64,000 bases of DNA. It comes from Zygnema cylindricum. Its lineage: Eukaryota; Streptophyta; Zygnematophyceae; Zygnematales; Zygnemataceae. Below, piece by piece: positions 32,501 to 44,340 of the stretch. The translations under genes and the position numbers were made by a program. The stretch's first letter is position 1; every line of letters starts with the position of its first letter. The stretch lies in NCBI GenBank assembly GCA_037447655.1, contig JBBHKE010001460.1, forward strand, positions 16,616-80,615, written 5' to 3'. Under the pieces are notes generated by a model. It saw only the letters and a program-made list of their open reading frames with translations. It did no database searches and was not told where the DNA came from.

Positions 32501-34287
32501 CAACTTCTGTCCAATGCATAGATGTTTATGGTGGTCTGTCCTTATGGATTATCCAGGTTAAGCTCTATGCCTGGTTTTGACAGCACACCCATTTTAAGCA
32601 TTTTTTGTGTCTTACAAGCTTCAATACTTAAGATGGTTTTGCCGGTGTCAAGAATTCCACAGCCAAGTTAATTTGTGTGTGTGTGTATCTGACACTGCGT
32701 TATTTGAATACTGGGAAGTGAGCTACAATAAGTTTTTTAATCCTGTTAGGTCAGTAAATGCTGCTCACAAGACCTAGTCTATTTTGTTTTGCAGGCACAA
32801 CTACGACAAGATTTAGAGATGGATGCAGACCTCCCAGCAGTGTTACTTGTTGGGGGAGGAGAGGGGATGGGTCCTGTAGAGGCGACGGCCCGAGCATTGG
32901 CAAAGTCACTTGGTAGTAGCAGAGAGGCTCCCCTAGGGCAACTTATTGTTGTTTGTGGTAGAAACAAAAGACTTCAAGCCAGGTTACAGGCCATTGACTG
33001 GCCCATGCCCACAAAGGTAAGTTTAAGGGCTACCATAAGTGTATGCACTGCCAAAATGATGCAGAAATTTGTGAAACGTGGTGCATAATTCAAATTTGGT
33101 GCTTTTTATCTTTGTCAGGTTGTTGGCTGTAGGGCAAAACGGGTTTTGATTGATTGAAGCAGATCCTGGCTTGCAAAGACAATTTTCTGACTTTACTGGA
33201 CAAAAAACAAGCTGTAAACAGTTGAAGTTAGAGTCTTTCAGCAGCACATGGTTGTTTATAGTCAGTTGGTCGTGAGGTTGCTGCAGATAAATGGTTTCGT
33301 GAGCAACATGCCCGAGTTGATGAGTGCTTGCGATTGTATAATTACTAAGGTGAGCAATTATCAAACATGACATCCCTGTCGAATGTCACTCATGTGTCTC
33401 CTTCTCTGATTTTGGTTGGTGCCCTATGTCGGCAGTTTCTTTCACTCGAAAATGATACGCAAATGATACCTAATGATATGTACCAAATTTCCACAATTGT
33501 TTCAGCAAGAGCATGTTTGTGCCACTGTGTACATTATCACTGTTTCTTATGTATTAGTTCCTTGTTAGTGTTCTTTGCCGCTTTTCTTCCCTTTCCTAAT
33601 ATATGTTTTTACACCTTGGTGTGCCCCGGAAAACAGGCCGGTCCAGGAACTATTGCAGAAGCCATGATTAAAGGCTTGCCGATAATCATAAATGGATACA
33701 TTTCAGGACAGGTTAGTGCCTGTCACACTTCTCGAGTTTGAAAGTCTAAAATAGTGAGACAGTTTTGGGGAGGAAGAGCATGTGTATGGGTGTGGTTGAA
33801 GGTGGCATGTGAGAGGAATTGGAGTCCCTCATCGTTAAAGAGTAGGGTGGGACAGAGTAGAATGCCTCGGAACGGTTTAGGGGACATTGATGGAAAGAAT
33901 GTGTTGTTTTTTTGGTTTAGAGGTCGATTTGGAATAATGCGCTGTTTTCTTAACACTCGTGAAGGATTTTTTTGGCAGGAAACCGGAAATGTTCCCTATG
34001 TAGTCGATAACGGGGCAGGCAAATTCTGTCAAGATCCACAAAAGATTGCTGAGATTGTGTATGATTGGTTTGGACCGAATACAAAAGAGTTATTGGAGAT
34101 GGCCGAAAATTCTCGAAAGCTCGCTCGACCTGATGCTGTTTTGAAGATTGTACATGGCCTTGATCAACTATTGCAAAAGAAGAAAGAGGGAGAGAAGGAG
34201 AAGGAGAAGGAGTCGTCGACTTTGAAAGCGATGGAAACGGACAACAAAAAGGTTTGCACATTGAGTGCAGATGCCATATGTGTTTGA
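29521..34287 (+). CDS. MGD: Monogalactosyldiacylglycerol synthase (GT28), eight coding exons
   Basis: It transfers galactose from UDP-galactose to diacylglycerol, making MGDG at the plastid envelope. Exons: 29521-29718, 30673-30845, 31425-31586, 32173-32314, 32795-33016, 33287-33349, 33637-33711, 33979-34287, all with GT-AG introns and consistent phases, giving 447 residues. Acceptor motif [15 protein letters not shown] is at 40-54, SVHPLMQ at 140-146, [12 protein letters not shown] near 170-181, the UDP-binding VGGGEGMGP at 244-252, CGRN at 279-282, SACDCIITK at 312-320, AGPGTIAEA at 321-329 and GNVPYVV at 348-354. The 21-codon exon 6 is easily missed. No clear transit peptide precedes residue 35, so length and start resemble type-B plant MGD proteins. 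A Lys/Glu-rich tail follows the conserved C-terminus. An upstream coding exon cannot be excluded. Confidence 0.93.
29852..30052. mobile_element. TACACC-family MITE in MGD intron 1
   Basis: ACACCATGTATTAGTAGCA at the left and CTCTAATAGATACACAGTGTA at the right are decayed versions of the family ends. The middle holds the paired TTTCTCCGATTT and GTGTGTACGGAGGAAAG segments seen at 37989-38208 and 45264-45492. It lies wholly inside the intron. Confidence 0.6.
30452..30595. mobile_element. MITE fragment in MGD intron 1
   Basis: It starts TACACTGTCTTTCGCTGTCA. It contains GTGACGTGGCCACTTGTAGTC and CCTTGAATAGTGTTATTTA, paralleling the type-2 element at 1952-2154. It ends about 80 bp before exon 2, and its right terminus is not clear. 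Confidence 0.4.
30852..30935 (+). repeat. Polypyrimidine tract in MGD intron 2
   Basis: About 80 bases of almost pure C and T (CCCCCCCTTCCTTCCTTCCC and similar) lie right after the exon 2 donor. It is a simple-sequence repeat prone to slippage. Confidence 0.85.
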
Positions 34288-35620
34288 CATGGGAATGAAA
34301 CATAACTGATGACAGGCTTAATGGCAGCCTTTTAAAAACCCTGAAACCCTAGCCCTTCTAATTAGCCTTATGAATGACTGGCTTTTAATTTGGGAAGAAG
34401 AGAGTACTGCAGGCTGGAGCCTGCATGTGGTAGAAAACAAAGAGAAGGAACAAGGAAAAAAAAAAGAGTAAGAAAAATAGTAAGAAAAAGAGTAAGAAAA
34501 ACAGTAAGAAAACGGTAGTGAAAGAGAAAGAGATAAAGAAAATCCAGGTGCTGGATTGTGTGTACTTATCTGCCTACGCGACGGAGTTGTTGATCTGTCG
34601 CATCGATAAAACGGTAGACCTTAGTTTATTTTCAAGGCCTCTTTGCATCATGAGAGAGTTGGAGCTTTATTAGATTTACTGCCGAAGTATGAAAAATTAT
34701 ATTTTAGCTTCCTTAATGGTGTAGTGTCAGTTAATATCGTATTCTTTTCAATGTTGTTAATTTTTCACAGAAGTTGTCAAATAAGGTTTTCCCTTTTTGG
34801 AGGATTTTTTGTAATTAATGATAAATTATGACAGGTGCGGTTGGGAAACCACGTTGTTGTAATCATTGCAACCACCTGGGATTTTCTTTGCATGTTGTCT
34901 TTTCCATGAAAGGTCCATGTTTATTGTTGTACAAGTTTTACGTACGATTTTTAATAATGTCGAGCCATAGGTTTAATAATGTGCAGAAAACATTTGGAAA
35001 CGCTATATATTGTTCTCTTTTACAGTACCCACATGCATGTGAAATGCCCGTATCCTATTGTATGTAATACCGTGATGCCTGTATATTCCATGCGCTAACA
35101 GTACAGCGTTTCCAATTGTTTTCACACATTAAACCTCTGTGTCTAACCTCTGTGTCTAACCTCTCTCTGTGTCTCAATAGCTAGTTAATACCATTTTTAC
35201 AGCGGAAAACAAGAAGCGGTGTGAGCCTTTTTCTCCTTAATCTCCTTCTTCTAGAGAAATGTGGGATGTAGGAGGTGAAAGACGCATTGTACCAAAGTCT
35301 GCATGATTATTTCAAAGAACGTGGATGCATAGTCTAGGACTAGGAGGACGCAAATTATAAGTCCCTAAGACAACAAGATCACGAACAAAAGCACAGTCCT
35401 CGTCTATGGGGGAGGATTAAAGTACAGTCGAAGACCATAAAGGAAGGGTACTAAAGCTGTACTTAAGGAAGGGTAGTCGAGGAATGACTGCAAGGGCGTG
35501 AAAATGAGGATAACTCTGTGTGATGGGTATTATTGGTACCAGCCGCAAAATAAGTATGACTTCCTGTGGACTCAGATGGTTTACCATCGCGGTTTTTAAT
35601 AAAGTCGGCATTTCTTTTGT
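34288..35620. other. MGD 3' region with simple repeats
   Basis: After the stop codon there is a purine-rich array at 34440-34530 (AGTAAGAAAAA-type units repeated four or five times), CCTCTGTGTCTAA repeated near 35133-35170, and an AATAAA motif at 35600 within TTTTTAATAAAGTC that could serve polyadenylation of a transcript. No second gene is recognised. Forward frames here are short and lack domains. Confidence 0.4.
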
Positions 35621-36009
35621 AAACGTGTAGAGTTATGTTTGCGAGATTTGGATGGAGGAGGTGGGAGAGAAAGAAGGGGTGCAGTTTTGTTGCCTAACTA
35701 CTGAGGATGGTCCGATAGGGGTCGATGCCGACAAATGGGAAAGCATCGCAGGAGGAAAGTCTGGTAAAAATAAAGGGGAAAAGTAAGAGAAGGGGGGAAG
35801 GGAGAGATGTGCCAGTATTGATTGGGATTACTTTGGGATGGCGTACTGCTTATGCCTTAGAGGGAGGGGGCAGGGGTTGCAGTTATTATTTATTATTACT
35901 GCTATTGTATTTCCTGGTATCACACACGTCTACACCACCTGTCAAACCTTGTCTTCATAAAATCTCTTATTTCGCATGTCTTTACTACACTGATTATCAT
36001 TATTAGAGT

Positions 36010-36175
36010 TATTAACATTAATTCGATTGCAATACTTTCTGGCCGAAAATCATAAAATAATGTTAATAACACCATGTGAAGAAGCGGACTACAATTCGCC
36101 ACGTCTCCTGGCACTTAATTAGTCTTACATTTTATTATAGTTTTGCATTATACAAATAAATCCTTAAACGCTAAT
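36010..36175. mobile_element. Type-2 MITE fragment, inverse orientation
   Basis: CGCCACGTCTCCTGGCAC near 36097 is the inverse of the GTGCCAGGAGACGTGGC block at 2030. The neighbouring AAGCGGACTACAATT corresponds to GGTCCACTTCC there. Terminal repeats are not clear. Confidence 0.5.
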
Positions 36176-36276
36176 AATGATGGGCAGCAGTTTATTGGTC
36201 TTTCCAAGGTTCTAAAAACATTCTATGCCTTCCCTTCATTAATTCCTTCTTATGACCTCTACATTAATCTGAGGAC

Positions 36277-36477
36277 TACACCGTCCGTGAATCGCTACCG
36301 GCGTTACTAAATATATATAGAGTGAAGTTATAAATTCAAATTTGGATACGAGTAACTAGCACAATTTGAGTTAAACGAAAAAAAAATGGTATCATTAAAA
36401 ATTTAAGGTTAAAAAAACAGAAAAAAAAAAAACGGCATCAATTTAGTGTTATTAACGCTTATAAGACTCACAGTATG
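36277..36477. mobile_element. TACACC-family MITE, decayed
   Basis: TACACCGTCCGTGAATCGCT at the left and TTTAGTGTTATTAACGC at the right resemble family termini. The interior is AT-rich with A-runs. The right boundary is approximate. Confidence 0.4.
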
Positions 36478-36946
36478 CCAGATGTCAAACATTTGGAAGA
36501 TGTCTTCTCGACTTGCTTTGTGTCCATCCCACGTGTGCTCTCAACTGAACATAAAGAAATTTCCGCATCTTTACTGCCCACACTACATTATTGCCACTTC
36601 ATCGTGAAACGGTGTTAATGTTGAAGATGCAATTAGAACGAGTGCTTTAATACAAAAAACTTTTTCAATTACAGACAGCGTGGACTGAACTGCAAAGTGT
36701 GTTATGAAAAGTTTAGTCGGTATAAATAACACTATTTTGTGTTCAGAGGGCAAAAAAAAAAATAAAAAAATGTTATCAACACTTTTTAAGAGGCTGACTT
36801 TATTAAAAAGCAGGGATTAAGGTTATATAATGCAGGATAAATTAAAAGAGCACGATGGTAAACCATCTGAGTCTGGGGGTACAAAAGGGGTGGCATGACC
36901 AACACTGAAAAACAACAATAAAAAACAAAAAGAGCGACGAGAACAC

Positions 36947-37172
36947 AAAAAAATAGACGTCTACCACAGTCGCTGTTTTTGTTGGCGTCACTAATCGTCG
37001 GAAGTTTCGTAGTCGCCTTCAATCGTCACAAGTTGTACCTACGTCTACAACCGTCACATGTCAAAGTTCCGATTTTATTTTCGCACATTGGGACGCTCTT
37101 CAAAGTAGTACGGAGAATCTTCACTACAGTCCAAAATACTTTATCAAAGTCCGATTACATGGGGACACCCCC
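36947..37172. mobile_element. PIF/Harbinger-like 3' fragment
   Basis: It is nearly identical to 26810-27035, including GGCGTCACTAATCGTCGGAA and GTACGGAGAATCTTCACTAC, and ends CATGGGGACACCCCC followed by TAA. The high similarity suggests recent movement or duplication. Confidence 0.75.
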
Positions 37173-37988
37173 TAAATTACTGGTACGGAATTAAAGGGTA
37201 TCTGAGAGCTCGAATGATATGCCGTTACACGACCGTCCGATTTTGATCTGGGCGGCCAGATCGAACTAAAAGTCGTTAAAACAAAATTCAGCAGAGAATA
37301 TCCCGCTGCACATACGACAAACATCACCGCATCATAATTGAGATCTCTAGTCGTGGATGTCGAGATTCGGTGTCCGCTAGACGGTTGTGCAGCGGTCCTT
37401 AATTGGCAGCCGCACGTTTAACGAATCAGTACCGTGATGGTTTATTCGAGCTGTATTTGGCTCTTTGACCGATACGTTACCGATACTGATAGCTGTTTTC
37501 CTCGTCTTATAGGTTAGGGTTTTATCAGCGTCATCCTTGTCTTCGTCGAACAGATCAAAAATATTTATTACTGAGTAGAGCTTCCGACACGTCGGTGGAT
37601 TTGGACGATAGCGAGGGATCTTTGTCTCTACTGGAAGAACTACAGGAAAACTCCACGTCCTAGCCGTACGTTTTATTTAATAAATTCGAGCTGGAATGTG
37701 CGCAATTTCCGGCTTTTTCTCCAGCGCCACTTGGGCTTACCTGGGGTAGGTCAGCTGACTCTTTGCTACAGTACAGTAAAAGTACAGTACTTTTTAAAAG
37801 CTGTTACTTTTGTCTGCAAGTGGCAGTTTCTCCATCTCGTCGTCATCGAATAGTGTTGCACCTTTCCGACAGCTGCCGCTCACCTTCCAGAAATAACCGC
37901 TGCCGTCACAGAGATGTAAATGTCACGTCACGTCCAGTCCTCAGGTACGGGAAAACTTTTCCAGCTCGCGAAATAGACGACGCCGAAG
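37173..37988. other. No gene recognised
   Basis: Mixed-composition sequence of 0.8 kb between a transposon end and a MITE. The 102-codon forward frame at 37763-38071 runs into the MITE and has no recognisable domain. Confidence 0.4.
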
Positions 37989-38208
37989 TATACCGCGAAT
38001 CGCTATTAGTGCTAATGTTTTTTTCGTCTCTTAAAACTTCTTTTCTCCGTACACACTTGCTGGATTATTGATCTGACGGGTGCGATTGAAAGGTAAGATT
38101 CTCAGCTTTCGATTGGCGGTCTCCGTTTGAAAATCGGACATGTGTGTACGGAGAAAAGATGTTTTAATCGGAAAAAAAATATCGACACTAATAGCGATAC
38201 AAGGTGTC
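37989..38208. mobile_element. TACACC-family MITE, type 3 (220 bp)
   Basis: It starts TATACCGCGAATCGCTATTA and ends ACTAATAGCGATACAAGGTGT. The interior is an imperfect inverted repeat: AAACTTCTTTTCTCCGTACA on one arm and TGTGTACGGAGAAAAGATGT on the other. Transcribed, it would fold into a long hairpin. Copies are at 29852-30052, 45264-45492 and 46349-46549. Confidence 0.7.
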
Positions 38209-39112
38209 AAAATGTTATCGGTAGACAATATTCATCCCAATCGGAAGGTCACGATTCGAGAAAAGTGTCACTTGCGATTTTTGACACCAAAAAGAAAAGT
38301 GCGAAATTTGCCAAAATAATATAATTCGCAAAGTCAGATGCGGACAGCCAGCCGTACGTACGGTCGCGTCAACGGAGATCCCCCCGATTTCCGGGCCGAC
38401 GGCGAATTTTCAAACGGAGGTGGCGCCGCGATTGGCGAAATGACTTCACCGACAAGTACTTCCAGTCAGACCGTACAAGTTCCCGCGACTCGAACGTGGC
38501 AAGGAATTTGTCGGCACCGACATATTTTTTGACGGAATGTAGTATGGAACGCAACCACCGACAGACGTTTCAGCGTGCGCATATCTGCAGCTTCCACGTG
38601 GCTAAAAGCTTCGGCAGTATATAGACTCGATTGTCGCGGGAACAATTTATGTATGTACGGAAAGCTGTCCTTTTCAGATTTTGACATTTTGTGGAAAGGT
38701 CACGGCGTACGACGTGACTTATCTCTCCCCGCACTCTATCTCTCGCTCTCTCTCTCTCTCTCTCCTCGCCTATAAGTACGGATGATGGGCGATGCTAGGC
38801 ACTCAAATTTCATCAAAGAAATTGGGCGGATCTACACTTGTAAAAATAAGTTATAATTAATAGAATTCTATAACCGTATAATTAGGAATTTTTAAGAGGA
38901 TAAAGCACATTTCTCAATTTGGGCGAAGAAATTTCGCAAAGGAGAGACGGGAAGGTAAGCAATTTTCAGTCCAATTTGTTAATTTGTTTGTTTTTTTGTT
39001 CCCTTTTTTTCATAATTTTTCTTGTTTATAAAATATACAGCAGTGGAATGTTCCAACATAGGATTTTTTTTCTGCGGGCAGGTTTCAAACCTTCGGGCAG
39101 CTGAAAATTACG
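38209..39112 (+). promoter_or_regulatory. Promoter and 5' UTR region of the beta-helix gene
   Basis: A CT microsatellite at 38742-38766 is followed by CTATAAGTACGG, a possible TATA element, at about 38770. A probable 5'-UTR intron runs 38955-39081 (GAAG before GTAAGC; CTGCGGGCAG at the acceptor), leaving ATG 39113 in a good context (ATTACGATGG). CT/GA repeats near start sites are common in plant promoters. The assignment is inferred from position. Confidence 0.45.
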
Positions 39113-42100
39113 ATGGCGCTCCACCAGCGACTGCTGATCGGGGTGAGAAAACCTGGAACAGGGAGAGGGAGAGGGAGAGGGAGAGGGAGAGGGAGAGGAG
39201 AGGAGGGATAAGGCGAGGAAAGGCGGAGGAAAATTCGTTTCGTGGCAATTCAGATCCAGCCTTGTTTGACGGATCTAGCGCTCCAAAGTGTATCAAACTG
39301 ACACGTGGCTCTGTCTTTCGTCTCTTCTGCAGATCGCCGCTGTCATCATCTGCGCTGCATCCGGGTTGACTCCTGTCACGGCATGTACGGAATTTACGGT
39401 TCCCTAGACACATTCGCAATCAGTTTCAGTTCTAATTTAATAATTTTGATTTACAAATTACTGCATTTCTCAGATAGACTTAGTCTCGATGAAAATCTGG
39501 ACCGTAGATCTGAAGCCGGCTCCTTTTCTTTCATTTGTCGTTTTCGCAGTGTATCCCGTCCCATCCGGCGGCCCTTGTTCGAGTAACGTCACCGTTTCCA
39601 TCGAGGTCAATTCGATTGCTGACGTGTACCGCCGACTGTCGTATCCGAAGACGACAACAGTGTACTTGCTGTTCGGTTCCAATTTGACGCTGACGTCGCG
39701 TATCATTTTGAACGCCAGTTTCGCATGCTCGATTTTGCAGCCGCTGAACCCCAGCGGTCCGCCGATTTGGATCAAATCCCTGACCGACTATTTCGTACCG
39801 CTGGCGATTTATAATACGAGCAATGTGTACGTTTCAAAGATCAACATCGATCTCCCGTATTTCGGAGCCAATCAGAGGAAGCCTTGCCCTAATATTCCGG
39901 AATCAGGGTTGGTTCGTCCGGCGGCTTGTGCAGCGATCCACGTCTACAATTCGTACGGAGTTCTGGTTCACAATGTAAATTTCTTTAATTTTTATGCTGA
40001 ATGCAACATTTGAGGTTGCACATTTTTGATTCAATGCGGCATTTTTGAACCACATGTCGTTAACATTAAATTTAAAATTGACGCTGGATATTAAATTCAA
40101 ACTGAAAACATTATTTTGAGAATCGATTTTTTTATATGTTTTTCATGTTTTTTGGATTTTGCTTATCAGCTTTTGAATTCTCCCTCAAATCGAGCATAAA
40201 ATTTTGAATATGCATTTGATAAATTTTGGAGATTGAATACACATTGGATGTGATTGAGGCTTTATATTCAAGTTCAATTATTGGTGCACATGAAGTAACC
40301 ACTGGACCTTGGAGATACAATTTTAATTGAATTTTTAATCAATTTTTGAATCCTCCCGCAAATTTGGCGGACATTAGTTGACATTCGACAATATTCACTA
40401 ACACTTTTTATGATTATTTGCAGTCCATTCTCAACGGTCGATTGGACATCTACAGGACGTACTCCTCCTCGTTCAACAATCTCACAGTTTACAATCCCTC
40501 CGATACTATGGCTGCCGTCCGATTCGGAATGTGTGGAAACGCAAGCAACCTCGTCCAATCCAACGTTTATTTGACAAATAGTGAAATCTACGGTGTGGAG
40601 TCTATCCCTTCCTGAGACCAAGTTATCTTTTGCTCTTTACCGTTTCTTCGGTTCACTAATTGCATCACAGTATTCATGAACTGAACCCTTTTTATTGTTA
40701 AGCAAATGAATTGTCTAGGTTTCTATCGTAATGTGTAATTTTATACGGCACAAAGCCTACTACTGATCGGTAGAGCGATGTTATAATCAATTATTGCCAA
40801 CCTAAACGCACACCACATTATTCTAACGGCATTTGATGAATGCGAAAGAGGATTTTGATTTTTCGTATTCGACTCTTACATTGTTGGTTTTCTTTCTTGG
40901 ATTTGGAGACAGGTGGTGACGTCGGTATAGTTTTGCATTGGGAAGCTATTGGGGTACAAATCACCGATAACTACATTCACAACTACACAAGGTTTGGAAT
41001 AACTTGCGGATGGGGAGCTAGCTATATTGCTGATTGTTTTTACTCTAATATTGCGAGAAACCTATTGGTTACCGAGCCTTGGAAAGTGTATTTTGGAGAT
41101 GGAGCCGCCATCTATTTTAACTCCAAATGGCATAACCCAGGTTCGTTTGTGTTTATTATTCCACTTCAGTGTTTTCTTTGTTGTGAATTTTACCAATTTT
41201 CAAACAGTAACTTTGTAGACTTTTTTCATGTAAAAGGTTTGTTCTTCAAATGTCAAGGTTTTCCAAATCTTTCTTTTCGTTTTGTGACTATTCTACGAAG
41301 CTTGAACCTTTGTAGTCCGTTTTTTGACAAATGTCCAACGCATGGTTTTGCATGGTAATGGCTTATTTGTTCAAATGTGTTGTGGTTTCCATGTGTTCAG
41401 TAAACTATGTAAACAAGAATTATGCAATTGGAGGCCAAAGTTGTGTCTACTACGATTGGGCCTCATCGGGTGTGCTTCTTGACGGAATTGTTTGTATCGG
41501 CCAATGGAATGGATTCAAAATTAACAACGGCAAATTGTATGTACATGTCGACCCTTAGTTTTTTGCATTGTGGATTTATTGCTTTTTTGTTGAGTGATTC
41601 GGCAGGTCGGGACCTTAGTATTGATGTCATAGTATGTTATTGTGGGTTGTCCCCATCATATTAGGCTTGACATATCAAAGTTGATGTTATGGGCTTCTAA
41701 CATTTTGTCCTTCATGGTGGTTTATGTTTCAGCAACAATGTCAAAAATGCTCTTCTCATAAATATCCGGCAACTGTCCGGATGGATTAGTTGCCAAAATT
41801 GGGACAACAACAATTGCCTCTTTAATGGCCGGCCTTGGGTGGATGGGATTGCAAAATTTGTCCGATCCGATCTTTGGTATGCGGTAAGTGTAGTTAAAAT
41901 CTCTTTGAAACGCGCTTTCTTACATATGTTGTTTGCAAAATGGGACGATATTTTTGTCATGTTTCACTTTAAAAATATCAAGTTACAAAGCTGTGGTGAA
42001 GGTAAACTACAAACTATGTTTTAATTTTTGAAGTATTGGCTGTGCACACTATACATCTCTCCTTCATTAATTCCATTATTCAAACTTTAATTTATACATG

Positions 42101-42692
42101 TTTAGTGTAGATCTTCATAGTTGAAAGCTCTCACTTGTGGACAGCGAGCCTCATGTGGCTATACACTAATACGCGTGAAACCGCCAATACTAATTTCAGT
42201 GAATGGGGTGAACTTTCGAAACTGCAGAATTGGCCCCGTTACCGTACGATCTGTTCCTTGACCTCGATCGACGGCGTTCCGTGCAACCCCGACCGTAACT
42301 TAACTGGCGTCCCGTGGAACAGTTCTTTAGCCGCCACTCCAGAACAATCCGGAAACTGCAGCGGCCTCCCGACGGAATCCACCGTCGATATGGTCATGTA
42401 CAACATGTCTGCCACGTGGACTCCAGTTTTCCGTAATTGTAACTCGAGCGTTCCGACAGTTCCGTATCTCAACAAAATTTCGTACGCACTGTTCAATCGT
42501 ACGCAACTCACTTTCGATGATCCGACGAAGGGAGATTACGGAATTTCGAATCCGGCGTCGCCAATTTATCAAGTCCGTCCGAATTTTCAGGCGGTGAAAC
42601 GGAGTGAGGTCGGTCCGAAACTAACAAACGAGGCTAGCTTTTTTCAAAAATTCAACATTTATTCTCCTTATATTCCATATTCGCCATCATGA
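39113..42692 (+). CDS. Secreted parallel beta-helix glycoprotein, eight coding exons
   Basis: Exons: 39113-39142, 39333-39384, 39550-39974, 40424-40592, 40913-41140, 41401-41536, 41733-41883, 42111-42692, giving 590 residues with consistent phases. The N-terminus MALHQRLLIG then IAAVIICAASGLTPVTA is a signal peptide. Asn-rich repeats such as GVQITDNYIHNYTRFGITCG, SNIARNLL, GVLLDGIVC and NALLINIRQLSG suit a right-handed beta-helix of the pectin-lyase-like fold. At least a dozen N-x-S/T sites and many cysteines indicate an exported, disulfide-bonded protein, perhaps wall-associated. No catalytic set is recognised, so the substrate is unknown. The exon 2 donor (T before GTACGG) is the weakest splice site. 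The C-terminal 150 residues contain no evident helix repeats. Confidence 0.75.
39154..39200 (+). repeat. GGGAGA minisatellite in intron 1 of the beta-helix gene
   Basis: GGGAGA units repeat about seven times between the exon 1 donor and exon 2. It is a purine-only tract and likely variable in length. Confidence 0.9.
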
Positions 42693-43439
42693 AGAAACTC
42701 CATTCGTTTTGATTTTTTTTATTTTTTTTCTTAACTCTATTCCCATTCTTGCACGGCCCGTTGAGAAACATAAGCAAAAGAGGAGTATGAAATGGCGTCG
42801 CCAATAAAATATATGGATATTTTTTTTTGGAGGGTTCCCAACAAGTTTATGACGTTGGGTTAAAAAAAACAAAACGATGAATAAGTCGCTACGGGTTCTT
42901 TCAGACTTTTGGGGAAATTTTTTGAGATCAATTTTGTTTGTTGGTTGTATCATTCCCCTTTATAATTTTAGGAAACTAGCCATTTTTCAGTAGTGTATCT
43001 CCATATGAGATGCTTGGAGAAATAATTATGCTATAGGGTATGATAGTACATTTTCCATTCTATTTACCATTTTGAAAAAAAAAAAAAACAACATATCGTT
43101 GTTTTTATTTTCTGGTATGTGTATGCCATTGGAATATGGACTGAATTGAAATTGAAGATCACCGGAACTGTGGTTCTTCTCTTTCTTTTACGACAATGGA
43201 GTGCGGCTAAGTTTATTTGACGATAATTTCCCCTTTTTATCTTTATTTCTTTGTAGCTGTGCTTGATATTACCTTGGCTTTTTGTGACTGTCACATTTGA
43301 AACATCTCTAACACGTGACAGTTCTTGTTCAGCAGTCAAGACTTTTGGAAGTCTACCGAGTCTAAGCCTTGAGTCCCATGCAATGTTTTTATGACAAATT
43401 GATACGAAGTTTTTTCGTTTAGCAAAATTTGGTTTAAAT
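42693..43439. other. 3' flank of the beta-helix gene
   Basis: No second gene is recognised. CCAATAAAATATATGG at 42800 holds an AATAAA hexamer about 110 bp after the stop and may serve polyadenylation. The reverse-strand frames here are short and AT-driven. Confidence 0.4.
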
Positions 43440-43447
43440 CAAAATCA

Positions 43448-44340
43448 TAGTGTTGTGTATCGGTAAGGATTTGCCGATAACCGATATGGGCCTTTTTTCG
43501 AGTATCCGATAATCGATATATTGGTACGATATATCGACATCGGTCTTATCGCCGATAAGTAGCCGATAATATCGGGTACTTATCGGCGATAATGCCGATA
43601 ACGATAACTATCGGCGATAAATGTACGGACCGTACAAATAGATGTACGGCATGTACACTCAACTGTCCGTGTTATTCCTCGGACTTGTACAAGCACAGAA
43701 AGTAAAGTAGCCGCCATGAGATCTGTACGGTTTTGATACGGATCCTGTAAAAATGATGTACCTTTCACATCCGACGCCATGGCTTTGTCCCTTTATTCAT
43801 GAGATCCACTGGTGACCTGCCACGTGTCAATCTGTCGGCTTTTTTGGCATAAGCTGCCAAAAGAGCCATTTCGGGATGCCGGCGCTCACGCTGGCCCGTC
43901 CGCTCGTGTTTTCTCATTCCAAGTCGTCCGTTTGATTCCGGAGGCGCGCAGAATGTTATTTTGCGTCCGTTGTACTTTTGTGTCCGCCGTCCTTTTCCAG
44001 TTCCATGTTAACCAGTTTTTTAGTAAATTTTGTGCGTCGCCGTAAAAATCCTGTTCAGTTAACCGGCCAACGTTTATGTGCTGCGCTTTCCGTAATAAAT
44101 CGCAGTTAAACGGTAACGGAACAGGTTTTTATACGTAGCATGCCACGCTATATAAAGTCAATAAAATAATACAGTATGTTATAAAGTACTATTGTATGCA
44201 TACTATATATTTTTTAAGTTATCGCCGATATGGAATTTGTTGGTCCCAGACCGATATATCGGAACCTCTGACCGTTCGATAACCGATAACTATCGGTATC
44301 GGTGTTATCGCGATAAGTTTTTCACCGATACACAACACTA
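43448..44340. mobile_element. hAT-superfamily non-autonomous transposon (893 bp)
   Basis: The termini TAGTGTTGTGTATCGG and CCGATACACAACACTA are perfect inverse copies over 16 bp. CAAAATCA at 43440-43447 and 44341-44348 is an exact 8-bp target duplication, the hallmark of hAT elements. Both subterminal zones are dense in TATCGGCGATAA and CGATATATCG palindromes, as hAT transposase sites often are. The middle (43620-44150) has GTACGG motifs and no transposase. Confidence 0.92.

Larger units (their letters stand above)
35560..36890. repeat. Inverted repeat pair flanking a MITE-rich spacer
   Basis: GACTCAGATGGTTTACCATCG then TTTTTAATAAAGTC at 35570-35606 recurs inverted at 36791-36875 as GACTTTATTAAAAA and CGATGGTAAACCATCTGAGTC, with about 45 extra bases between the two blocks. 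The arms bracket MITE fragments at 36010-36175 and 36277-36477. Confidence 0.55.

Noticed and set aside
33017-33636. Apparent loss of the conserved GF...CDCIITK block from MGDG synthase
   Set aside because: A 63-bp exon at 33287-33349 with good splice sites encodes it in the right phase, so the gene is complete.
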